Below, piece by piece: positions 24,808 through 31,765 of a stretch of 36,563 nt of DNA. Numbering within the stretch: the stretch's first letter is position 1; every line of letters starts with the position of its first letter. The stretch covers positions 1 through 36,563 of the forward strand of contig JAJFUG010000055.1 of assembly GCA_021372515.1 (NCBI GenBank). Direction: 5' to 3'. The position numbers and the translations under genes are program-made. The notes under the pieces are model-generated. The model was not told where the DNA came from and did no database searches. It was given only the letters and a program-made list of their open reading frames with translations. Source of the stretch: a bacterium (GTDB lineage: Bacteria > Gemmatimonadota > Glassbacteria > GWA2-58-10).

Positions 24808-27225
24808 TCAGCTATCCAGCACCCGGCGCACCACGTTGGCCAGGTCCTCGGCGGTATAAGGCTTGGAAAGGTAGCCGGCGGCCCGGACAACAAGTCCGTT
24901 GTCCACGCATTCATCGTTGTGACCGGAGGAGATCAGCACGCGGGCTTCCGGCTTGCGGGCGATGATTTTCTGGAACACCGTGGCCCCACTCATCCGGGGC
25001 ATGGTCAGGTCGAGCAGCACCAGGTCGATACCGTCCTCGTTCTTCTCGAACAGCTCCAGCCCGGTCCGTCCGTCCAGCGCCGAGAGCACTTTATAGCCCA
25101 GGTTGCCCAGGCTGAGGCCCACGAATTTCTGCACCACCTCCTCATCGTCGATCACCAGGATGGTCTCGCTGCCGCCGGGCAGCTCGGCGGTCTCGTGCTC
25201 CTCCTCGAGCAGAATGGCCTCCACCGCGGGCAGGAAAATGTGGAAATCGGAGCCGCGTCCGGGCGCGCTCTCGATGTAGACCCGTCCGCCGTACTTGCGC
25301 ACCACGATGTTGTAGACCATCGACAGTCCGAGGCCCTGTCCCTTGCGCGCCTTGGCCTTGGTGGTGAACAGCGGGTCGAACGCGCGCCGCTGCACCTCCA
25401 GGCTCATGCCCACCCCGCTGTCGGAGAATGTCAGGTGCACGTAATCCCCGGGGGCGAGGCCGGAGGGGTCGCCCTGGCCGATCAGGGTCAGCGAGGCGCG
25501 CAGACGGATATGGTCACCCTCGGAGACCCCCTTTTCCTCGATCGCCTGCACGGCGTTGGTGCCCAGGTTCAGGAACACCTGGCTCAGCTCGCCCGGGTTG
25601 GCGTTGACATAGAACCGGCCGGGCTTGAAATCCACGGCTTTCTCGATCAGCCGGTCGGTGGTCTTGTCCAGCAGGCTGAACACCTCGGAGCCGACCTCGT
25701 ACATGTCCACCGAGCGGCGCTCGGCCACGAACCCGCCCGAGAGGGACTGGAACTGGCGGATCAGCTCGCCGGCGCGCTGGCAGGAGCGCTCGGCGTCGCG
25801 CACGCACTGGCTCTGGACCTCGCTCAGCCTCCCGGCCTGCATGGAAAGCATCGAGATGTTGCCCATGATGCCGGTGAGCAGGTTGTTGAAATCGTGGGCG
25901 ATCCCGCCGGCCAGGGTGCCCAGGGAGTCCATGCGCTGGCGCAACTGGAGCTGCTCCTCCAGTTGACGGCGCTCGGAGATGTCTTCCAGGCAGAGCAGGA
26001 CCATCATCTGGCCCCCGATAATCAGGCGCGTCGAGGACAGCAGCAGAGAGACATCCCGCCTCTCACCCAGACGCAGCACGCCGGTCTGCACTTCGTAGCG
26101 GTCGAAGCCCTGCCCGAAATCGAAAGTCTTGCGGATCACGTTGCCCACCGTGCAGTTCTTGCAGACCTGGTCGCAACCGCAGGTCACTTCCCGTTCCACG
26201 TAATTGGCGCAGCCGAAAATCTCGCCCCAGGGACGGTTGATCAGCTCGGGCAGCGGACGGCCCAGGGTGCGGGCGCCCGAGCGGTTGATCTTGCGCAGGC
26301 GGCATTTCTCATCGATCAGGGCCATGAACAGCGGGGCGCTGTCGAAAATCGCCGAAAGCTCGGCCTGGCTGGAGCGAAGCTCCTCCTCCCAGGCCTTGCG
26401 CTCGGTGATGTCCTTGGCCACGCCCTGCGTGCCGGCGAACACCCGCCGCCCCTGCTCGTCCTCCAGGTAATAGCCCTCGGCCGAGACCAGGAAAACACGG
26501 TTGTCCGACCCGCCGATAATGGCCGAGCGCGGTCCGGGCAGGAACCGCACCTCCAGGTAGCGGGTTTTGCGCTGGCCGGTGCGGCGCTCGTCGATCTTGC
26601 GCGCGGCGTGCTCACGGTCATCCGGGTGGATTATCTCCAGCATGCGGTGGCCCAGGAGCAGGTCCCGGTCGTAGCCGTAAAGCTCGAACGCCCCGCTGGC
26701 GAAAACGATGCGTCCCTCGGTGTCCAGACGGTAGATCAGGTCGGGCGCGCCGTGCAGCATGTTGTCCAGGTGGGCCCGGCTTTCTCGCAGCTCCTCCTCC
26801 TCCCGCCGACGCTCGGTCAGGTCGATCAGGATGCAGCGCAGGCGGTCCTGCTCCAGGCTCAGGCAACCAATCAGGCAGATCACGGGCGAACCGTCCGGCC
26901 GGGCGAAATCCATTTCCCGCAGCAGATGGCTCTGCTCGTGGCCACCCTCCGGCGGGCGCTGCTCCGCCCAGTGCAGGGCGAGGTCGGGCAGCCGCGCACC
27001 GACCAGCTCGGTCTCGGTGCGCCCCAGGATCGCGGCCACGGCGTTGTCGGCTTTAAGGATGGTGCAGGTCTGGTCCAGCTCAAGCCAGCCGAACAAGTGT
27101 CCCTGTACGTGGACCTCGGGCGGCGGACCGCAGCTTTCGGTGCTGTACGGTTGCAACGCGGTCAATATTTGGCTCGCAGGAATGTGGGCGTCAGGGCTTT
27201 TCAAGCTGGATTTCCGGTCTTTCAT
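24808..27225 (-). CDS. Hybrid sensor histidine kinase with three PAS domains and a receiver
   Basis: Soluble multidomain signalling protein of 805 residues with no membrane segment. In order: PAS 1 (about 45-140), PAS 2 with PAC (about 160-283), PAS 3 (about 288-418), HisKA with phospho-accepting His444 in AGGIAHDFNNLL, HATPase (about 540-660; DSGVGM and GLGLSMVYNIV), and a C-terminal receiver (about 688-800) with Asp739 in VLLDLTMP. PAS 3 has an insert rich in cysteine: Cys339, 349, 351, 355 and 358. This could hold a metal or Fe-S cluster or act as a redox switch. No DNA-binding partner is adjacent. The ATG at 27225 has a poor ribosome-binding site, but the promoter at 27266-27295 supports it. 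Confidence 0.93.
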   Translation of the reverse strand: MKDRKSSLKSPDAHIPASQILTALQPYSTESCGPPPEVHVQGHLFGWLELDQTCTILKADNAVAAILGRTETELVGARLPDLALHWAEQRPPEGGHEQSHLLREMDFARPDGSPVICLIGCLSLEQDRLRCILIDLTERRREEEELRESRAHLDNMLHGAPDLIYRLDTEGRIVFASGAFELYGYDRDLLLGHRMLEIIHPDDREHAARKIDERRTGQRKTRYLEVRFLPGPRSAIIGGSDNRVFLVSAEGYYLEDEQGRRVFAGTQGVAKDITERKAWEEELRSSQAELSAIFDSAPLFMALIDEKCRLRKINRSGARTLGRPLPELINRPWGEIFGCANYVEREVTCGCDQVCKNCTVGNVIRKTFDFGQGFDRYEVQTGVLRLGERRDVSLLLSSTRLIIGGQMMVLLCLEDISERRQLEEQLQLRQRMDSLGTLAGGIAHDFNNLLTGIMGNISMLSMQAGRLSEVQSQCVRDAERSCQRAGELIRQFQSLSGGFVAERRSVDMYEVGSEVFSLLDKTTDRLIEKAVDFKPGRFYVNANPGELSQVFLNLGTNAVQAIEEKGVSEGDHIRLRASLTLIGQGDPSGLAPGDYVHLTFSDSGVGMSLEVQRRAFDPLFTTKAKARKGQGLGLSMVYNIVVRKYGGRVYIESAPGRGSDFHIFLPAVEAILLEEEHETAELPGGSETILVIDDEEVVQKFVGLSLGNLGYKVLSALDGRTGLELFEKNEDGIDLVLLDLTMPRMSGATVFQKIIARKPEARVLISSGHNDECVDNGLVVRAAGYLSKPYTAEDLANVVRRVLDS

Positions 27226-27265
27226 GGCGGCTTTGTCGGGAACCCGTGGTCAGTGTGCTCTTAGA

Positions 27266-27295
27266 ATATTACCGTGCGCCCACGTTGTCGGTCAA
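27266..27295 (-). promoter_or_regulatory. Probable sigma-70 promoter of the histidine kinase gene
   Basis: The minus strand has TTGACC (27290-27295) and TAATAT (27266-27271) 18 bases apart. Transcription would begin about 35 bases before the ATG at 27225. Confidence 0.55.
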
Positions 27296-27413
27296 GCGAC
27301 GGCACGCATATTACCGAATAAAGGAGTCCCTTGCCGGTATTTTCCACTCATTCGGCAAAAAAGTCAATGAATCCGTGCTTCGCCGTTCGGACTGGACTTT
27401 CGCCGCGGGCTGA

Positions 27414-27449
27414 ATTATCGTTCCTAAATGTATCCCTACATCCGATAAT
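27414..27449. promoter_or_regulatory. Nested palindrome upstream of the FAH-family gene, possible operator
   Basis: Outer arms ATTATCG (27414-27420) and CGATAAT (27443-27449) enclose inner arms ATGTA (27428-27432) and TACAT (27437-27441). It ends 42 bases before the ATG at 27492. AT-rich dyads in this position often bind a repressor, or it may be a leader hairpin. Confidence 0.45.
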
Positions 27450-27491
27450 CATCCGTACGGCCCTGAAACCCGGTCAAGACTGGAGAACGAA

Positions 27492-28343
27492 ATGCGACTG
27501 GCCATGATTGAAACGTCCACCGGCCCGGCGCCGGCGGTGCGCCTTCCGGACGGCCTTTACGCCCCGATTGCCTCGACCGGCCCCTGGGGCGACCTGGATG
27601 AGCTGATCCGCTGCGGCGGGCCGGCGCTGGCGCGGGTGCACTCCGCCCTGGAGCGGGGCGACCTGGCGACCCTGCCCGGGGCGAAACTCCTGCGCCCGCT
27701 CAGCCGTCCCGAAAAGATCATGTGTATCGGCAAAAACTATCGCGACCACTGCGCCGAGATGAAATCACCCCTGCCGGAGCGGCCGGTCCTGTTCGCCAAG
27801 TACCCCAACACCCTGGCCGGGCCGGAGGATGAAATCAGCCTGCCCGCGGTGAGCCGGATGGTGGACTGGGAGGCCGAGCTGGCCGTGGTGATCGGCCGCG
27901 CCTGCCGCAACGTGGGGGTGGAGGAGGCCAGGCAGTGCGTGTTCGGCTACACCTGCGCCAACGACCTGACAATGCGGGACGCCCAGAGCCAGGACGGACA
28001 GTGGGTGCGGGCCAAAAGCCCGGACGGGTTCTGCCCCCTGGGGCCGGAGCTTGTCACCGCCGATGAGGTCGACAACCCGCAGGCACTGGACATTTCCCTG
28101 CGCCTCAACGGTACGGTGATGCAGAGATCGAACACGCGCGAGATGGTGTTCGGCGTGGCCGAGCTGGTGAGCTACCTGTCGCGCACCATGACCCTTCAGC
28201 CCGGGGATGTCCTTCTTACCGGCACCCCACCGGGAGTGGGCGCCGGGCGCGACCCGCAGGTGTTCCTCGCCCCCGGCGACCGGGTGGTGGTGGAAATACA
28301 GGGTATCGGCGCCCTGGCCAACGTGATGCGCGCCGAGGCGTAA
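27492..28343 (+). CDS. Fumarylacetoacetate hydrolase family protein
   Basis: C-terminal FAH domain (about 70-280) with the metal ligands Glu127 and Glu129 in DWEAELAVVIG and Asp158 in CANDLTMRD, plus IGKNYRDHC, KSPDGFCPLGP and GDVLLTGTPPGVG. The family hydrolyses or decarboxylates beta-diketo acids or their relatives; examples are ureidoglycolate lyase, acylpyruvases and 2,4-diketo-3-deoxy-L-fuconate hydrolase. The spacing and CIGKNYRDHC motif fit the last group and acylpyruvases best, so a sugar-acid route is possible, in line with the glycan genes nearby. 283 residues; GGAG stands six bases before the ATG. Confidence 0.9.
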   Translation: MRLAMIETSTGPAPAVRLPDGLYAPIASTGPWGDLDELIRCGGPALARVHSALERGDLATLPGAKLLRPLSRPEKIMCIGKNYRDHCAEMKSPLPERPVLFAKYPNTLAGPEDEISLPAVSRMVDWEAELAVVIGRACRNVGVEEARQCVFGYTCANDLTMRDAQSQDGQWVRAKSPDGFCPLGPELVTADEVDNPQALDISLRLNGTVMQRSNTREMVFGVAELVSYLSRTMTLQPGDVLLTGTPPGVGAGRDPQVFLAPGDRVVVEIQGIGALANVMRAEA

Positions 28344-28392
28344 TTTGCAGTTTGACCACATACGTCTAAGTGGAAAGAGATCCACAAGATGA

Positions 28393-28625
28393 ATGTTCTT
28401 CTTTCGTTTCGGCGAAAGAAGCAAAGCCAGCGGCCGCAAACTCGTCCGCACTACGTCTCTTTTTCGACCGGTAGTGTGCACGAAGCTTTGATTCCGCTGC
28501 CGCGTTGAAGCGGCGGCGCTGCCGCGAATCGCCGCCATGCCGTGCGGCATCTGCAAGCCGGGCCGTTTCATTTTCTTTTATACGCTGCCCGTGCTGCAGG
28601 CTCAGACATGTGCGGCCCCCAAAAG
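28393..28625 (-). repeat. Dispersed repeat of about 230 bases, copy B
   Basis: Reverse-complement relative of 11866-12098; the shared 20-base core lies at 28517-28536. The end hairpin is CTTCTTTCG (28398-28406), a six-base loop and CGAAAGAAG (28413-28421). Its arms differ from those of copy A but the loop size is the same. The hairpin end is nearest the 3' end of the FAH-family gene, 55 bases away, so both copies have the same orientation relative to the gene they follow. Confidence 0.85.
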
Positions 28626-28806
28626 AACCTGCGGCGGCCTGAGGGCCGCAGGTGGAACGAAGAAGAACCGAACCCCCAAAACAGGCAAGAGGGTATTCTT
28701 CCCGGACTTTGAAACCGTATGCAAGGAATCGGATCGGGCCGCTGGACAGCGCGGTACGTAACTTGCGTAGCAAAAAGCCGTCCGTGGCCGAAGCAGCGCA
28801 ACGGCC

Positions 28807-28835
28807 TTGACAATTAACATATTTGCTTGCAATTT
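28807..28835 (+). promoter_or_regulatory. Possible promoter of the flavoprotein-radical SAM pair
   Basis: TTGACA at 28807-28812 is a perfect -35 box. At 17 bases distance only CAATTT (28830-28835) is found, a weak -10 box. The region is AT-rich and 44 bases upstream of the next gene. Confidence 0.3.
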
Positions 28836-28878
28836 TTACCTTTAGCGTAAAACCGTTTCCAAAGACGAACGAGGATCG

Positions 28879-29559
28879 ATGCGGTCGGGACAGCGCGAGG
28901 AAAACCGGGCCGGGAGCCGTTTGCACCGTGTGCAGTCGGTCCGCCATCTGACCGGCCAGGTCTTTGTCCTGCGCGTGGACCGTCTGGGCGTTCCGGCCGT
29001 GGCGGGACAGTGCGCCACCCTGGGCGCCTGGGGCTCGGGCCTCAACCGCGAGTACTCGATGTACGGCGGCCAGGACGAGCCCTGGTTGGATTTCCTGGTG
29101 CGCGAGGTGGAGGACGGCCAGGTCTCGCCGCGGCTCAAGCAGCTCGCCCCCGGCGACCCGGTGGAGATGGACGGCCCCTACGGGCGGTTCGTGATCGAGC
29201 AGCCCGGGGACCGCTCCCGTCGCTACCTGTTCGTGGCCACGGGCGTGGGGATCGCCCCGTTCCACAGCTACCTGGCCAGTTTTCCCTGGCTGGATTACCA
29301 TCTGATCCACGGGGTGCGGCTGGCCGATGAGCGCTACGACCGCGACCACTACGACCCCGAGCGCTACACGGCCTGCCTGTCCCTTGAGGCGGGCGGCGAT
29401 TACCGGGGCCGGGTGACCGATTACCTGCGGGCCCACCCCGCCGACCCGGAGTGCTACTGCTACCTCTGCGGCAACAGCGGGATGGTGGCCGAGGCCAGCG
29501 AGATCCTGCGCGGCCAGGGAGTGAACGGCGACCATCTGTTCACCGAGGCCTTTTTCTGA
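28879..29559 (+). CDS. Ferredoxin/flavodoxin-NADP reductase-like flavoprotein
   Basis: Two-domain FNR-type oxidoreductase of 226 residues. The FAD-binding motif RxYS is NREYSMYGG with Arg57, Tyr59 and Ser60. The pyridine-nucleotide domain has ATGVGIAPF (120-128) and CYLCGNSGMV near the end, and the chain ends FTEAFF like Fpr-type reductases. It would transfer electrons between NAD(P)H and a ferredoxin or flavodoxin. ATG at 28879 has GAGG five bases upstream. The gene is 105 bases before a radical SAM gene that needs one-electron reduction, so a donor-chain role is reasonable but inferred. Confidence 0.88.
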   Translation: MRSGQREENRAGSRLHRVQSVRHLTGQVFVLRVDRLGVPAVAGQCATLGAWGSGLNREYSMYGGQDEPWLDFLVREVEDGQVSPRLKQLAPGDPVEMDGPYGRFVIEQPGDRSRRYLFVATGVGIAPFHSYLASFPWLDYHLIHGVRLADERYDRDHYDPERYTACLSLEAGGDYRGRVTDYLRAHPADPECYCYLCGNSGMVAEASEILRGQGVNGDHLFTEAFF

Positions 29560-29664
29560 AATTCCGGGCCGGGGCGCAAGTCTCCGGCGGCGTGCGGCGG
29601 CAAGCGGATTCCGGTGGTTTCCGGCCCGCCCGCGCGCGGCTCAAATAAATGAGGGAGTTCCCAG

Positions 29665-31227
29665 ATGAAAGTGGCGATTTCATATCCGCCCATAGTCAAC
29701 GCGCGGGGCCAGGTGGCGATGGTCTCGCAGAACCGCAACGTGCAGTTCTTCAAGAAGCCGACCTACCTGTTGCCGGTGATCCACGCCCAGGCCGCCACCT
29801 GGCTGCGCGACCTGGGAGTCGAGGTGCGCTGGGATGACGGGAACTCGCAGGGCAAGAGTTTCGACGAGTGGTACAGCGGGCTGCTGGCCTGGGAGCCAGA
29901 CATCGTGGTGTTCGAAAGCACCACGCCGGTGATGAAATTCTACTGGCGCCTGACCGACCGTCTGAAGTCCGACCGCCCCAAGACAATCGTGATCATGACC
30001 GGGTTCCACTCCATGCGCCGCCCGCAGGAGACCCTGGAGAGAAGCCGCGCGGATGTGGTCCTGCGCAGCAACCATGTGGATTTCGCCCTCAAGCGCCTGG
30101 TGCCCTATATCGCCGAGCACGACAAGTGGCGCCTGACCTGCGATATCGAGGGCCTCTGGATCCGCATGGATGACAACGAATTCCGCAGCACCGGCAATTT
30201 CCGTCAGGTCGAGCCGCTCGAGAACAGCCCGGACGTGGACCGCGACCTGGTCGGGTGGAAAAATTACGCCTTCGAGAACGGCAATTACCTCCAGACCCCC
30301 GGCACCTACGCCACCAGTGTGATCCGCGACTGCATGTTCGGCAAGTGTACGTTCTGCCGGTACAACGGCCCAGACCTCACTTTCAGCATCCGCCCGGTGG
30401 AGCAGAGCCTGAACGAGTACCAGCGCCTGGTCGAGCAGTACAAAGTCCGGGAGATTTTCGACGACTCCGGGGTCTGGTACCGCGGCAAGCAGGCCCGCGA
30501 GTTCGCCCAGGGAGTCATCGACCGCGGGCTGCACAAGAGCGGGGCCTATTTCGGGTTCAACACCCGTTTCGCCTACCTGGACGAGGAGACGATCAAGCTG
30601 CTGGGCAAGGCCAATTTCCGCTTCGTGCTGATCGGGCTGGAGGCGGCCGATGAGGTCACGTTGCGCCGCCTGAACAAGGGCTACCTGCCCAAGCACATCC
30701 TGCCCAATCTGGAATTGTTCACCAAGTACGGCCTGCACCCGCACCTGACAATCATGGTCGGCTACCACTGGCAGACCCGCGAGCAGCTCAAGCAGACTGT
30801 GGACATGACCCGCGAGATCATGTTCAAGGGCCTGGCCCGCACCCTCCAGGTCACGCTCTGCACGCCGCTCGATTTCACCCCCTACCACCAGGAGTGTATC
30901 GACGAGGGGGTGATGCTGACCGAGGACTACGACGATTTCGACATGAGCAAGATCATTGTCAAGACGCCCCTGCCGCACGAGGAATACTACAAGGCCATCC
31001 GCGACATGTACGGCGTGGCCCTCGACCCGCGGTTCCTGGCCCGCCAGATGATGTTCCTGGCCTCGGGCCGCAAGCGCGACTGGCAGTTCCTGTTCAGCTA
31101 CGGCTGGCGGGCGCTGCGGCGGGTGCGTAACCACATTTTCAACCTGACCCAGGCCCACACGGTGATCCCCGGCGCGGGCGGCAACGGCGACGACAGTTGC
31201 AAGCCCACGGCGGTGGGCGCCTGCTGA
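29665..31227 (+). CDS. Radical SAM protein with B12-binding-like N-terminal domain and CX4CX2C cluster motif
   Basis: 520 residues. The N-terminal domain (about 1-155) looks Rossmann-like, as in B12-binding radical SAM proteins, but lacks the DxHxxG motif that holds cobalamin in base-off form. The radical SAM domain starts near 215 and carries Cys223, Cys228 and Cys231, that is CX4CX2C rather than the common CX3CX2C, in DCMFGKCTFCRY. Later elements such as IGLEAADEVTLRRLNKGY are normal for the fold. The tail has two extra cysteines (last residues SCKPTAVGAC). The product is unknown; hopanoid, lipid, RiPP or tetrapyrrole chemistry would all be known for relatives. GAGGGAG stands seven bases before the ATG. 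A terminator follows. Confidence 0.9.
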   Translation: MKVAISYPPIVNARGQVAMVSQNRNVQFFKKPTYLLPVIHAQAATWLRDLGVEVRWDDGNSQGKSFDEWYSGLLAWEPDIVVFESTTPVMKFYWRLTDRLKSDRPKTIVIMTGFHSMRRPQETLERSRADVVLRSNHVDFALKRLVPYIAEHDKWRLTCDIEGLWIRMDDNEFRSTGNFRQVEPLENSPDVDRDLVGWKNYAFENGNYLQTPGTYATSVIRDCMFGKCTFCRYNGPDLTFSIRPVEQSLNEYQRLVEQYKVREIFDDSGVWYRGKQAREFAQGVIDRGLHKSGAYFGFNTRFAYLDEETIKLLGKANFRFVLIGLEAADEVTLRRLNKGYLPKHILPNLELFTKYGLHPHLTIMVGYHWQTREQLKQTVDMTREIMFKGLARTLQVTLCTPLDFTPYHQECIDEGVMLTEDYDDFDMSKIIVKTPLPHEEYYKAIRDMYGVALDPRFLARQMMFLASGRKRDWQFLFSYGWRALRRVRNHIFNLTQAHTVIPGAGGNGDDSCKPTAVGAC

Positions 31228-31257
31228 AAAGTTTTTTCCTAAACGGACAACTCGGAA

Positions 31258-31283
31258 GGCCCGGATTGTATCCGGGCCTTTTT
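31258..31283 (+). terminator. Intrinsic terminator after the radical SAM gene
   Basis: GGCCCGGAT (31258-31266), loop TGT, ATCCGGGCC (31270-31278), then TTTTT: a textbook rho-independent terminator 30 bases past the stop codon. Confidence 0.93.
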
Positions 31284-31581
31284 ATTACATCCGTATTCAT
31301 CGCACCCTCGACGCCATCCTGTCCTAATTATAAGCCTAAAAAACCTTTAGAAGACCGGTTCCGAGCGACTACAGCCGCCGTAAGACTTATTTTTATGCCC
31401 TGCACCGAGTTAAATCACCTGGAAATAACCTTCCACTTTGGACGAATGCCTGTTAATATAGTGCTAAGACACCCTCGGCGACTGTTGCGGAACCAAACCG
31501 GCCGATGTCGGGAAATCTCCGGCGCCGATTTGCATTTTGAATGCATTTTTCCCAAAGCACCGTTTTCTGGCATCGGCCTGC

Positions 31582-31643
31582 GTAGGGGCAGGCCCCTGTG
31601 CCTGCCGTCTTGTATTCGGGCGGCCACAGGGGGCCGCCCCTAC
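31582..31643. repeat. REP-like doublet in inverted orientation
   Basis: The left unit starts GTAGGGGCAGGCCCCTGTG and the right unit, read on the other strand, starts GTAGGGGCGGCCCCCTGTG. Each unit can fold by itself (GGCAGG/CCTGCC on the left, GGGCGGCC/GGCCGCCC on the right), and where the two units differ inside the stem both sides change together. Such paired short palindromes are typical of REP/BIME-like elements. No REP-associated transposase is in the window. Confidence 0.75.
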
Positions 31644-31765
31644 AGGATATTCCTTTACCGGCTTGAACGCAGATAAACCCGAAACTTAGTGCCACTAATC
31701 CGGAGAATTCACCTCGCCAGCCTGTTTCCCCCTAACGCTTACACCAGAAAAGAAGAGGCCCCCAC

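Larger units (their letters stand above)
28344..28878. other. Intergenic region of 535 bases with a dispersed repeat
   Basis: Copy B of the dispersed repeat fills 28393-28625. A hairpin CCTGCGGC/GCCGCAGG (28628-28635 and 28645-28652) follows, and then an AT-rich stretch with a TTGACA box at 28807-28812. Apparent reading frames across it (for example 28537-28761) derive from repeat sequence and lack ribosome sites. I see no gene. Confidence 0.7.
31228..31765. other. Intergenic region of 538 bases
   Basis: Contains the radical SAM gene terminator, an AT-rich stretch with a possible extended -10 box TGTTAATAT near 31450, an inverted repeat TGCATT-TTG-AATGCA followed by five T (31531-31550), and a REP-like doublet (31582-31643). 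No reading frame in it has a ribosome-binding site or protein-like composition. Confidence 0.6.

Noticed and set aside
24919-27264. Plus-strand open frame of 781 codons
   Set aside because: Antisense to the hybrid histidine kinase, whose domains are unambiguous; low-complexity composition typical of a shadow frame.
28398-28421. Hairpin after the FAH-family gene as an intrinsic terminator
   Set aside because: The stem is followed by GCAAAGCC, not a T tract. It is better seen as the end hairpin of the dispersed repeat.
31531-31550. TGCATT-TTG-AATGCA followed by T5 as a terminator
   Set aside because: The stem is short and AT-rich and there is no upstream gene needing it, since the radical SAM gene already has a strong terminator; could be an operator but evidence is slight.
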